A stretch of 64,000 nt of DNA. It comes from Anaeromyces robustus. Taxonomy: Eukaryota > Neocallimastigomycota > Neocallimastigomycetes > Neocallimastigales > Neocallimastigaceae. The stretch covers positions 127,501-191,500 of the forward strand of contig MCFG01000076.1 of the NCBI GenBank assembly GCA_002104895.1. Direction: 5' to 3'. Both the position numbers and the translations under genes were made by a program. Below are positions 1 to 10,683 of this stretch, piece by piece. Each line of letters begins with the position of its first letter. Positions within the stretch are counted from its first letter, which is position 1. A model generated the notes under the pieces. It was given only the letters and a program-made list of their open reading frames with translations, was not told the DNA's origin and did not search any database.

Positions 1-73
1 CAAGAGTTTTACCGAAAACACATGATAATAAGGTAAGAGTAAGAATAACTAAAGCGAAAGTTAATGATTTCAT
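1..73 (-). CDS. Secreted Cys-rich array protein, copy 1 (inverted, cut by window edge)
   Basis: The minus strand from 73 down to 1 encodes the first 24 residues of the same protein as the four complete copies at 3235, 7050, 10684 and 14495. This is the signal peptide, ending SCVFGKTL where the other copies read SCVSGKTL. The start codon is the complement of 71-73. The upstream flank (74 to about 1005) is the reverse complement of the flank of the forward copies, including the TATA-like box. The gene continues past the left edge of the window, so whether it is intact cannot be judged. Confidence 0.85.
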   Translation of the reverse strand, partial: MKSLTFALVILTLTLLSCVFGKTL

Positions 74-183
74 TTTCTTTTTATTTATTTATTTGTTAAT
101 TTGTTTGTTTGTTTATTTGTTTGTTTATTTGAAAATCTTTACAATTTTGTTAACTGACGATAAAAAGTTGAAAATTCTTCAAC

Positions 184-191
184 TATTTATA
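184..191 (-). promoter_or_regulatory. TATA-like box of array copy 1
   Basis: TATAAATA on the minus strand, 111 bases upstream of the copy 1 start. It is followed immediately by a 17-nt interrupted palindrome (167-183, GTTGAA and TTCAAC arms). The same pair occurs upstream of the other four copies. The promoter role is inferred from position and conservation. Confidence 0.5.
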
Positions 192-439
192 TTTTTTTTT
201 CTTTGAAATGAATTAAATTGAATTAAATTGAATTAAATAGAAACAAATAGAATTTGAATATAATTTGAATAAGGATTGAATAGAATTTAGTCGAATTGAA
301 TTTATATTCTAATAAAAATTTATTTCTTCTTTTTTATGTAACCTAAAATTATAAAATTTATTATAAAATTTTTAATAATACATTAAGAAATTTAATAATA
401 TATTTATTATAAAAAGAAGATTTAAACTATTCCGTAGAA

Positions 440-459
440 TTTCTATAGATCTATAGAAA
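440..459. repeat. 20-bp perfect palindrome upstream of copy 1
   Basis: TTTCTATAGATCTATAGAAA reads identically on both strands. The equivalent block in the forward units (about 2845-2875, 6625-6655, 10270-10300 and 14055-14085) keeps the half-sites with a few changes, so it is an array-wide element and not chance. It could be a binding site or cruciform; its function is unknown. Confidence 0.55.
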
Positions 460-701
460 GTCTAATAACTATTCTTTAAATCTTTTTAAATTTTTAATTA
501 ATTCTTTTAATTCTTTTAATTCATTAAATTAATTAAATTTTTTTTTTAAAAGAATTTTTATAATATATTTACAATAATCTAACCATCTAATGTAATGACA
601 ACTTAATATTTAATAATTTATTAACTTAACCAATAACAACTAGATAATACCCATTAATAAATTAACCATAAATTCAAATTTATACTATTTATTATATCGG
701 C

Positions 702-714
702 CGGTACAGTACCG
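702..714. promoter_or_regulatory. Conserved GC-rich palindromic motif, copy 1
   Basis: CGGTAC-A-GTACCG is a perfect 13-nt palindrome and one of very few GC-rich islands in the spacer. Related motifs recur at the same distance, about 640-675 bases, upstream of every array gene: 2589-2607, 6390-6408, 10018-10036 and 13820-13838. Conservation of position and of GC pairs in an A+T-rich spacer suggests a protein-binding site. That role is inference. Confidence 0.45.
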
Positions 715-1899
715 AATAAAATATGCAAATATATTTTTGTTTATATTCGTAATAATGTAACAATAATTTATTTTTTGTGATCATTTATTAAAAAATTAAC
801 AAATTTAATTTTGTTTTAACCTTTCTTATAGAAAAATTAATTTTGTTTTTTATAATCTCTTAATTTATTTTATTTATTATAATACAAAATAACGCCCTTT
901 CTTTTTTCATATTTTAATTTATTTTTTATTGATTTAATCTTTTATTATAAGAAAAAAATTTTTATTTTATTTTATTTTATTTTTCCTTCTTTATTTATTT
1001 ATAATTGAATAATAGAATGGTAAATGGTAATAATAATGATAATGATAATTGTAATGATAATAATAATTTTAATAATAATGTTAATAATAATAATGTTAAT
1101 CAATGGTTATGAGTTAGAGAAATAAATATATTATTTAAAGTTTATATATACTAACTTTAAATTCTAGTAAAAACGCTATAATTTTGATATATTTTTAAAA
1201 TTTTAATCTAATTTTTTATTACATTGATACATTTTATAATTGTATGGTTACACAAGGTAAATAATACACATGATATTTAAAAACTAACCATCCATTTAGG
1301 TAATTATACCATCTTAAAACTAACTAGCCTACCAGCCTGCCTATAACCTAATTTTAAAAATAATATTAAGAATTAAAAATGTTATTAAGAATTAAAAATG
1401 TTATTAAGAATTAAAAATGTTATTAAGAATTAAAAATGTTATTAAGCATTAAAAATGTTATAAAGTATTAAAAAGTATTAAAATATATTAAATATAATAA
1501 ATGTATTAAATATATTAAATGTATTAAATATATTAAATGTATTAAATGTATTAAATATAGATTAAAGGATTAATTTAATGTTTTATATATCAATCTTTTT
1601 TCTTATTTTATAGAAAATTCTGTTTTTCATTTTCACCCGAAAATAATCAACAAAAAAAAAATAGGATTTGATGGTGTTTTTAATTTTTTATAATATCAAT
1701 TTGTAAAAATTAATAAAATTAAAATTAAAAAATACAAATACCAAAAAAAAAAAAAAGAAAAATTTTTTTAATAATAAAAAATAAAATTAAATTAATAAAA
1801 ATAAAGTTAGCATAAAATAAAATAAATTAAAATAAAATAAATTAAAAATAAAGTTAACATAATATAAAATAAATTAAAATTAAAATAAATTTTAAGAAT

Positions 1900-1902
<3 letters not shown>

Positions 1903-1936
<34 letters not shown>

Positions 1937-2216
1937 GCACACAATTTGTACGTCAACTTTATTGAATTTAAATATTAAAATACATGAATCATAAAAAAAA
2001 CACATAATGAAAAAAAATGATACTAAAAAAAAAATAAAAACCAGTAAAATATTATAGATAATAATAGATAATACTGGAGGAAAAAAAGAAGTATAATAAT
2101 ATTTAAAAACAATAAATCCATACAGCCCTTAATTCTAAATATAGAATTAAAGTAAAATTGATCTATCCTATTCCACTAGGGTCGGAAATAGGATCGGCAT
2201 TTGCCCTACTAGGCTG
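1903..2216 (-). mobile_element. Poly(A)-tailed SINE/LINE-3'-end-like retroposon with target site duplication
   Basis: A 314-bp insertion present only in this unit. On the minus strand it begins near 2216 with a GC-richer head, contains AATAAA near its 3' end, and finishes in a 31-nt poly(A), seen as T at 1903-1933. It is flanked by the direct repeat TAAGAATAAA at 1893-1902 and 2217-2226. The other units have the uninterrupted site (for example near 5828 and 9647), so the empty allele is visible in the same window. The head contains CAGCCTAGTAGG, resembling a Pol III box A; no convincing box B was found. It could be a SINE, a truncated LINE or a retrocopied polyadenylated transcript. Confidence 0.8.
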
Positions 2217-3112
2217 TAAGAATAAAATAAATAAAATTATAATAAACTACATAGAAAATACGAACGGTATATTAACTATAATTGAAATTTAATATAAATT
2301 ATAAATAAATAAAGAAGGCAAAAAAAAAAATAAAATAAAATAAAATATTTTTTATTAGAATAAAAGATTAATTAAATAAAAATTAAATTAAAATATGAAA
2401 AAAGAAAGGGCGTTATTTCATTATATAATAAATAAAATAAATAAATAGTTTATAAAAAAAATTTAATTTTCAAGAAGGGTTAAAACAAAATTAAATTTTT
2501 TAATTTTTAAATAAATGATCTCAAAATATAAATTATTGTTACATTATTAAAAATATATAAACAAAAATATATTTGCATATTTTATTATCGGTCACTGTAC
2601 CGGCCGGTATAATAAATAGTATTAATTTGAATTTATGGTTAATTTGTTATTGGGTATTATCAAGTTGTTATTGGTTAAGTTAATAAATTATTAAATATTA
2701 AGTTGTCATTACATGAGATGGTTAGAAAATTGTAAATATATTATAAAAATTGTTTTGAAAAAAAAATTTAATTAACTAAATGAATTAAAAAAATTAAATG
2801 AATTAATTGAAAAATTAAAAAGATTTAAAGAATAGTTATTAGACTTTCTACAGATTTATAGAAATTCTACGGAATAATTTAAATCTTCTTTTTGTAATAA
2901 ATGCATTATTAAATTTCTTAATGTATTATTTAAAATTTTATAATATATTTTATAATTTTAGGTTACATAAAAAAGAAGAAATAAATTTTTATTAAAATAT
3001 TAATTCAATTCGACTAAATTCTATTCAATACTTATTCAAATTATATTCAAATTCTATTTGTTTCTATTTAATTCAATTTAATTCAATTTAATTCATTTCA
3101 AAGAAAAAAAAA

Positions 3113-3120
3113 TATAAATA
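3113..3120 (+). promoter_or_regulatory. TATA-like box of array copy 2
   Basis: TATAAATA lies 122 bases before the ATG and is followed at 3121-3137 by the GTTGAA/TTCAAC interrupted palindrome. The leader between them and the ATG is an AAATA/AAACA-rich tract without G. The same arrangement is found in all copies. Confidence 0.5.
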
Positions 3121-3234
3121 GTTGAAGAATTTTCAACTTTTTATCGTCAGTTAACAAAATTGTAAAGATTTTCAAATAAATAAATAAACAAATAAACGAA
3201 TAAACAAACAAACAAACAAATAAATAAAAAGAAA

Positions 3235-3912
3235 ATGAAATCATTAACTTTCGTTTTAGTTATTCTTACTCTTACTTTATTATCATGTGTTTCCGGTAAA
3301 ACTCTTGATTATAATGAAAATGAAGATAAATTAAATCCTATCTCCTCTACCACCACCACTACCACTACTACTACTACTACTAATGAAAATGATATCAATT
3401 CATTATGGGAAAATGTCTATTCATTCTTAGATAACTTAAATATTCCAGTTGACTACATGTTCCAAGATATTGAATCGTTAGGTAATAACCCTTCTTTAAC
3501 TATGAAAGATTCTTTAGTTGTTAATTCTTTAATAACTAGTCTTTTTAATAAAGGTGCTGATGCTAATGCTAATGCTGATGCTGATGCTAATGCTAATGCT
3601 TATGTTGAAAATGAAAATGAAAATGAAAACGAAAGTAGATTACAACGTCGTGGATGTCGTTGCAATTGTGCTATGGCTGGTAATTGTCAATGTGAATGTG
3701 GTGATAAGGTTGAAGCCGTCTCTGAAGGAGAAAAGAAATGTTTCAAAGAAGCTACTGGTGTAGATCTTGATTCACTTGCTCCTAATAAAATTAAGGAAGC
3801 TATGAATGGTGCTTTCTCAATGATAACTCTTCTTAAAAGTGTTTGTGAATCCATATGGAAAGCTCCAGTAGCTGTTGCTAAATATGAATATTGTTTAATA
3901 AAACAATTATAA
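3235..3912 (+). CDS. Secreted Cys-rich preproprotein, array copy 2 (type A, 225 aa)
   Basis: I do not recognise this family. The protein has an N-terminal signal peptide (about residues 1-21), a Thr run near 39-49, a conserved middle region, an Ala/Asn/Asp repeat (about 108-122) and an Asn-Glu repeat. A dibasic RR follows at 138-139, a plausible Kex2-type cleavage site. The final 86 residues carry nine Cys: six packed in GCRCNCAMAGNCQCECG and three spaced further on. It also has a hydrophobic helix-like stretch with a single Trp. This is the layout of a precursor releasing a small disulfide-rich peptide outside the cell, perhaps an effector or antimicrobial peptide; that role is inference. 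It differs from copy 4 at V7/A7. The single exon follows the TATA-like box at 3113, with AATAAA-type sequences downstream. Confidence 0.85.
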   Translation: MKSLTFVLVILTLTLLSCVSGKTLDYNENEDKLNPISSTTTTTTTTTTTNENDINSLWENVYSFLDNLNIPVDYMFQDIESLGNNPSLTMKDSLVVNSLITSLFNKGADANANADADANANAYVENENENENESRLQRRGCRCNCAMAGNCQCECGDKVEAVSEGEKKCFKEATGVDLDSLAPNKIKEAMNGAFSMITLLKSVCESIWKAPVAVAKYEYCLIKQL

Positions 3913-5939
3913 AAAACATAAAATATTAAATTATTAAATTAATAAAAAATAAATAAATATATAAATATATAAATATATAAATATATGTATAATAAAATAA
4001 ATAAATTAATATAAATAAATAAATTATATAAATATATGTATAATAAAATAAATAAATATAAATAAATAAATAAATTATATAAATATATGTATAATAAAAT
4101 AAATAAAGAAAGATAATTAATAAATAAAGAAATAATTAATGAATAAAGAAATAATTAATAGATTTTATATAATTATATATATATATATATTATGTATATT
4201 TATAAAGTTAATTTTTTATTATTTTATCGTTTTTTATTTAATTAAAATTTTGTCAAATATTGACAAATATTTAATAAATTTTTTTTTGTCTTTGAAATGA
4301 AAAAATACAGTGGTAATTTATATATAATATAAACAAAAGGTAGTTTTAAAAAGTTTTATATAAATATAACAGTTTGTTATTACATATTAAATTAATATTT
4401 TTAGGTAGGAGAAAGGGATTAGTTAGTTATTAAGTTACATTATGCAAAAGATTTATTTCAAATTACTTTTTTTTTTAATATATATAATAAATATTAAATA
4501 ATAATAATAAAATAAAAGAATAAAATAATAAAATAAAAAATATTCATTAATTATTAAAAATTATAATTTAATTATTAATATTTTAATTGGAAATAAATAA
4601 ATATATATTATTATTATTATAATTATTATTATTATTAATATTCTCGAATCTATATTTTATTTATGGTTTAATTTATATTATATACAAAATATAAAAAATA
4701 TAATAGAAAAATAGAAGGGTAAATGATAATGATAATAGTAATGTTAATAGTAATGTTAATGATAATTATAATGGTAATGTTAATGGTAATGATATTGGTA
4801 ATGTTAATGGTAATGATATTGGTAATATTAATAGTAATGTTAATGAATGGCAATGGGTTAGGAAAAATATATTTTTTAAAGTTTATATATACTAACTTTA
4901 AAGTTTAGAAAACAGGCTATGCATTTGAAATATTTTTATATTTTTAATCTAATTTTTTATTACATTGATACATTTTATAATTGTATAGTTACACAAGGAG
5001 AATAATTCACATGATATTTAATAACTAACCATCCATTTAGGTAATTAAATCATCTTAAAACTAACTAGCCCACCAGCCTGTCTAAATCCTAATTTTTAAA
5101 ATATTATTAAGCATTAAAAATGTTATAAAGTATTAAAAAGTGTTAAAATATATTAAATATATTAAATATATTAAATGTATTAAATGTATTATATATATTA
5201 AAAAATTAATTTAATATTTTATATATTAATCTTTTTTTCGTATTGTATAGAAAATTCTGTTTTTTAATTTCATCAACAAAAAAAATAAAATTTTATGTTT
5301 TTAATTTTTAATAATATGAAAAAATAAAAATTATTAAAATTGAAATTAAAAAAAAAAACAAATACTAAAATAAAAACAAAAAAAAAAAAAAAATAATAAT
5401 AATTTTAAAGTCCATTTTATTAGTATAAAAATGAAAATTTTATTAGAATTCCTAACATTTAAATAAAATTGTTTTATAAAAAAATAAAAAAAAATTTTTT
5501 TTTAATGATTAATAAGTTGAAACAAATGTGCATAAATATCTAAATAAAATTATTTTATTCTATTTTTATTTTATTTTAAATATATATCCATACTATTAAA
5601 AGAAGTATAGTATATCTTATCATAGAAAAAAATTTTTTTTATTAATAAAAGATAAAATAAATTAAAATAAATAAAATAAAATAAATTAAAATAAAGTTAG
5701 CATAAAATAAAATAAATTAAAATAAAATAAATTAAAAATAAAGTTAACATAAAATAAAATAAATTAAAATAAAATAAATTAAAAATAAAGTTAACGTAAA
5801 ATAAAATAAATTAAAATTAAAATAAAATTTAAGAATAAAATAAATAAAATTATAATAAACTACACAGAAAATATAAACGGTATATTAAACTATTGAAATT
5901 TAATTTAAATTATAAATAAATGAAGAAGAAAAAAAATTA

Positions 5940-6142
5940 TAATAAAATAAAATAAAATAAAATAAAATAAAATAAAATAAAATAAAATAAAATAAAATAA
6001 AATAAAATAAAATAAAATAAAATAAAATAAAATAAAATAAAATAAAATAAAATAAAATAAAATAAAATAAAATAAAATAAAATAAAATAAAATAAAATAA
6101 AATAAAATAAAATAAAATAAAATAAAATAAAATAAAATAAAA
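5940..6142. repeat. AAAAT pentanucleotide tandem array
   Basis: About 40 nearly perfect copies of the five-base unit AAAAT (written aataa/aataaa in phase) across ~200 bp. Only the unit upstream of copy 3 has it. The corresponding place in other units holds only a few copies, so it is a local expansion. Confidence 0.95.
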
Positions 6143-6891
6143 TATTTTTTATTAGAATAAAAGATTAAATAAATAAAAATTAAATGAAAATATGAAAAAA
6201 AGAAAGGGCGTTATTTTGTATTATAATAAATAAAATAAATTAAGAGATTATAAAAAACAAAATTAATTTTTCTATAAGAAGGGTTAAAACAAATTAAATT
6301 TTTTAATTTTTTAATAAATGATCACAAAAAATAAATTATTATTACATTATTACGAATATAAACAAAAATATATTTGCATATTTTATTATCGGTATTGTAC
6401 TGACCGGAATAATAAATAGTATAAATTTGAATTTATGGTTAATTTGTTATTGGGTATTATCAAGTTGTTATTGATTATGTAAACAAATTGATATTAAGTT
6501 GACATTACATTAGATGGTTAGAAAATTATAAAAATATTATAAAAATTGTTATATAAATAAAAATTTAATTAATTAAATGAATTAATTGAAAAATTAAAAA
6601 GATTTAAAGTATAGTTATTAGACTTTCTACAGATTTATAGAAATTCTACGGAATAATTTAAATCTTCTTTTTGTAATAAATGCATTATTAAATTTCTTAA
6701 TGTATTATTTAAAATTTTATAATAAATTTTATAATTTTAGGTTACATAAAATAGAAGAAATAAATTTTTATTAAAATATTAATTCAATTCGATTAAATTC
6801 TATTCAATACTTATTCAAATTATTTTCAAATTCTATTTATTTTTATTTAATTCAATTTAATTCAATTTAATTCATTTCAAAGAAAAAAAAA

Positions 6892-6899
6892 TATAAATA
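6892..6899 (+). promoter_or_regulatory. TATA-like box of array copy 3
   Basis: TATAAATA lies 158 bases before the ATG, followed by the GTTGAA/TTCAAC interrupted palindrome at 6900-6916. The leader is longer than in copy 2 because of extra AAAT/AAAC repeats, a length shared with copy 5. Confidence 0.5.
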
Positions 6900-7049
6900 G
6901 TTGAAGAATTTTCAACTTTTTATCGTCAGTTAACAAAATTGTAAAGATTTTCAAATAAATAAATAAACAAATAAACGAATAAACAAACAAACAAATTAAC
7001 AAATAAATAAATAAATAAATAAATAAACAAACAAATAAATAAAAAGAAA

Positions 7050-7709
7050 ATGAAATCATTAACTTTCGCTTTAGTTATTCTTACTCTTACTTTATTATCA
7101 TGTGTTTCCGGTAAAACTCTTGATTATAATGAAAATGAAGATAAATTAAATCCTATCTCCTCTACCACCACCACTACCACTACTACTATTACTACTAATG
7201 AAAATGATATCAATTCATTATGGGAAAATGTCTATTCATTCTTAGATAACTTAAATATTCCAGTTGACTACATGTTCCAAGATATTGAATCGTTAGGTAA
7301 TAATCCTTCTTTAACTATGAAAGATTCTTTAGTTGTTAATTCTTTAATTACTGGTCTTTTTAATAAAGGTGCTGATGCTAATGCTAATGCTAATGCTTAT
7401 GTTGAAAATGAAAATGAAAATGAAAACGAAAGTAGATTACAACGTCGTGGATGTCGTTGCAATTGTGCTATGGCTGGTAATTGTCAATGTGAATGTGGTG
7501 ATAAGGTTGAAGCCGTCTCTGAAGGAGAAAAGAAATGTTTCAAAGAAGCTACTGGTGTAGATCTTGATTCACTTGCTCCTAATAAAATTAAGGAAGCTAT
7601 GAATGGTGCTTTCTCAATGATAACTCTTCTTAAAAGTGTTTGTGAATCCATATGGAAAGCTCCAGTAGCTGTTGCTAAATATGAATATTGTTTAATAAAA
7701 CAATTATAA
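7050..7709 (+). CDS. Secreted Cys-rich preproprotein, array copy 3 (type B, 219 aa)
   Basis: Same unrecognised secreted family as copy 2, but type B. It lacks six residues in the Ala/Asn/Asp repeat, has Ile in the Thr run, and has Gly in place of Ser in the SLFNKG/GLFNKG motif. The signal peptide, the Asn-Glu repeat, the dibasic site (RR at 132-133) and the nine-Cys tail of 86 residues are identical to the other copies. Identity of the tail at near-base level, while the spacer repeats vary, indicates recent duplication, gene conversion or purifying selection on the putative mature peptide. The leader matches that of copy 5. Confidence 0.85.
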   Translation: MKSLTFALVILTLTLLSCVSGKTLDYNENEDKLNPISSTTTTTTTTITTNENDINSLWENVYSFLDNLNIPVDYMFQDIESLGNNPSLTMKDSLVVNSLITGLFNKGADANANANAYVENENENENESRLQRRGCRCNCAMAGNCQCECGDKVEAVSEGEKKCFKEATGVDLDSLAPNKIKEAMNGAFSMITLLKSVCESIWKAPVAVAKYEYCLIKQL

Positions 7710-10683
7710 AAAACATAAAATATTAAATTATTAAATTAATAAAAAAAAAATAAATATATAAATATATAAATATATAAATATATGTATAATAAAATAAATA
7801 AATTAATATAAATAAATAATCAATTAATTAAATAATTAAATAATTAAATAATTAAATAAATAAATAAATAATAAAAAAAATTAATAAATTATATAAATAC
7901 ATGTAAAATAAAATAAATAAAGAAATATAAATAAATAAAAAATAATTAATAAATAAAGAATTATAAATAAATTAAAAATAATTAAAAAAATAAAGAAATA
8001 ATTTATAAATTATATATAATTATATATGTATTATATAAATAAATTTATAAAGTTAATTTTTTATTATTTTATCGTTTATTATTTATTTAAAATTTTGTCA
8101 AATACTGCAAATATTTAATAAATTATTTAATTATTTTTTTGTTCTTTATATGATGATGGTATATATACAATATAAAGAAAAAGTAGTTATAAAAGGTTAT
8201 ATATATATATATAATAGTTAGTTATTACATATTATATTAATATTTTTGATAGGAGAATGGAATTAGTTAGTTATTTAGTTACATTAAGCAAAAGATTTAT
8301 TTCAAATTACATTTTTTTTTAATTTAAATAATAAATATTAAATAATAGTATATAATAAAAGAATAAAATAATAGAACGAAATAATAGAAAAATTAAAATA
8401 ATAGAATAAAAATTATTCATTAGTTTTTAAAAATTTCATTTTAATTATTAATATTTTAGTTGAAAATAGATTTATATAAACTAAGTAATAATCTATGTAA
8501 AAGATTAAAAAAAAACATATAAATACTATATTACTTATCTATAGTATAGTATATATCAATTAGTACATATATTATATATTATTTTATTGAATTATTAAAA
8601 ATTTAAAAAAAAAAAAATTGAAAAATAAAAATAAGATTATTGCAATTACTATTATTATTATTAATTATTATTATTATTACTATTATTAATTTTCACGAAT
8701 CTATATTTTATTTATGATTTAATTAATAGTATATACGAAATATAAAAAGTTTAATTGAAAATAGAATGCTAAATGGTAATAATAATGGTAAAGATAAAGG
8801 TAATGGTAATGATAAAGGTAATGGTAATAATAATTTTAATAATAATGAATAATGTTAATAATAATAATGTTAATCAATGGCAATGAGTTAGAGAAATAAA
8901 TATATTATTTAAAGTTTATATATACTAACTTTAAATTTTAGTAAAAACGCTATAATTTTGATATATTTTTATAATTTTAATCTAATTTTTTATTACATTG
9001 ATACATTTTATAATTGTATAGTTACACAAGGAGAATAATTTACATGATATTAAAAAACTAACCATCCATTTAGGAAATTAAATCAATTTTAAACTAACTA
9101 GCCTACCAGCCTGCCTATACCTTAATTTTAAAAATATTATTAAGAATTAAAAATGTTATTAAACATTAAATATGTTATTAAGCATTAAAAATGTTATAAA
9201 TATTAAAAAGTATTAAAATATATTAAATATATTAAATACATTAAATATATTAAATCTATTAAATCTATTAAATCTATTAAATGTATTAAATGTATTAAAT
9301 ATATATTAAAGGATTAATTTAATATTTTATATATTATTCTTTTTTCTTATTTTTTTTGTTGATTATTTTTGGGTGAAAATAAAAAACCGAATTTTCTAAA
9401 AAACAAGATTTGATGATATTTTTAATTTTTAATAATATGGCAAAGTAAAAATTAATAAAATTAAAATTAAAAAATACAAATACCAAAAAAAAAAAAGAAA
9501 AAATTTTTTAATAATAAAAAATAATAATATTAAAATAAAAAAATAAAAATAAAGTTTACGTAAAATAAAATAAATTAAAGTAAAATAAATTAAAAATAAA
9601 GTTAACATAAAATAAAATAAATTAATTAAAATTAAAATAAATTTTAAGAATAAAATAAATAAAATTATAATAAACTACATAGAAAATATAAACGGTAAAT
9701 TAAACTATTGAAATTTAATTTAAATTATAAATAAATGAAGGATAAAAAAATAAAATAAAATCAAAGAAAAGAAAATATTTTTTATTAGAATAAAAGATTA
9801 AATAAATAAAAATTAAATTAAAATATGAAAAAAGAAAGGGCGTTATTTCATAATATAATAAATAAAATATATTAATAGTTTATAAAAAAATTTAATTTTT
9901 AAGAAGGGTTAAAACAAAATTAAATTTTTTAATTTTTAAATAAATAATCTCAAAAAATAAATTATTGTTACATTATTAAAAATATATAAACAAAAATATA
10001 TTTGCATATTTTATTATCGGTATTGTACCGGTGGGTATAATAAATAGTATAAATTTGAATTTATGGTTAATTTATTATTGGGTATTATCAAGTTGTTATT
10101 GGTTAAGTTAACAAATTATTAGATATTAAGTTGTCATTACATTAGATGGTTAGAAAATTATAAAAATATTATAAAAATTGTTTTGAAAAAAAATTTAATT
10201 AACTAAATGAATTAAAAAAATTAAATGAATTAATTGAAAAATTAAAAAGATTTAAAGAATAGTTATTAGACTTTCTACAGATCTATAGAATTTCTACGGA
10301 ATAGTTTAAATCTTCTTTTTGTAATAAATGTATTATTAAATTTCTTAATGTATTATTAAAAACTTTATAATAAATTTTATAATTTTAGGTTACATAAAAA
10401 AGAAGAAATAAATTTTTATTAGAATATAAATTCAATTCGACTAAATTCTATTCAATCCTTATTCAAATTATATTCAAATTCTATTTATTTCTATTTAATT
10501 CAGTTTAATTCAATTTAATTCATTTCAGAGAAAAAAAAAATATAAATAGTTGAAGTATTTTCAACTTTTTTATCGTCAGTTAACAAAATTGTAAAGATTT
10601 TCAAATAAATAAATAAACAAATAAACGAATAAACAAACAAACAAATTAACAAATAAATAAATAAATAAATAAATAAAAAGAAA
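7710..10683. repeat. Array spacer between copies 3 and 4
   Basis: Non-coding unit flank with the same order of elements as the other spacers. There is the AAAT-rich 3' flank, the GGTAAT block (8770-8840) and the conserved ATTTAAAGTTTATATATAC and CCAGCCTGCC block (8900-9130). The uninterrupted retroposon target site lies near 9647, with the GC motif at 10018-10036 and the TATA-like box at 10541-10548. It lacks the long AAAAT array. No gene is seen. Confidence 0.7.
10541..10548 (+). promoter_or_regulatory. TATA-like box of array copy 4
   Basis: TATAAATA lies 143 bases before the ATG. The following interrupted palindrome at 10549-10565 keeps the GTTGAA and TTCAAC arms, while its loop changes from GAATT to GTATT. 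Confidence 0.5.

Larger units (their letters stand above)
74..3234. repeat. Inverted head-to-head junction of the array
   Basis: From 74 to about 1005 the sequence is the reverse complement of the 5' flank of the array genes; compare 2330-3234. From about 1012 it switches to the 3' flank of a unit in forward orientation: the GGTAAT-rich block, then a conserved block at 1080-1350 also seen at 4850-5090, 8880-9130 and 12550-12790. The result is two large inverted arms around a ~1.3 kb centre, which also holds the retroposon at 1903-2216. No protein-coding gene is seen between copies 1 and 2. Confidence 0.8.
3913..7049. repeat. Array spacer between copies 2 and 3
   Basis: Non-coding unit flank. 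In order it holds A+T-rich AAATA runs after the stop, a GGTAAT-type imperfect repeat (4720-4850), the conserved block with AACTAACTAGCC near 5060, T-rich DNA, and the AAAAT pentanucleotide array. The 5' elements of copy 3 follow: the GAAAGGGCGTTATT motif near 6200, the GC motif at 6390-6408 and the TATA-like box at 6892-6899. No gene is seen; short reading frames here are repeat-derived. Confidence 0.7.

Noticed and set aside
2150-2216. tRNA gene in the GC-richer block
   Set aside because: There is a box A-like string and some self-complementarity, but no cloverleaf or box B; it is explained better as the head of the retroposon.
3554-3763. Overlapping frames inside the array genes (also at 7369, 11003 and 14814)
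   Set aside because: They are out-of-frame shadows of the GCTAAT and GAAAAT repeats in the real genes and lack independent support.
4668-4908. Ile/Met/Val-rich frames on both strands in the array spacer
   Set aside because: They translate the GGTAAT-type simple repeat; no signal of coding selection.
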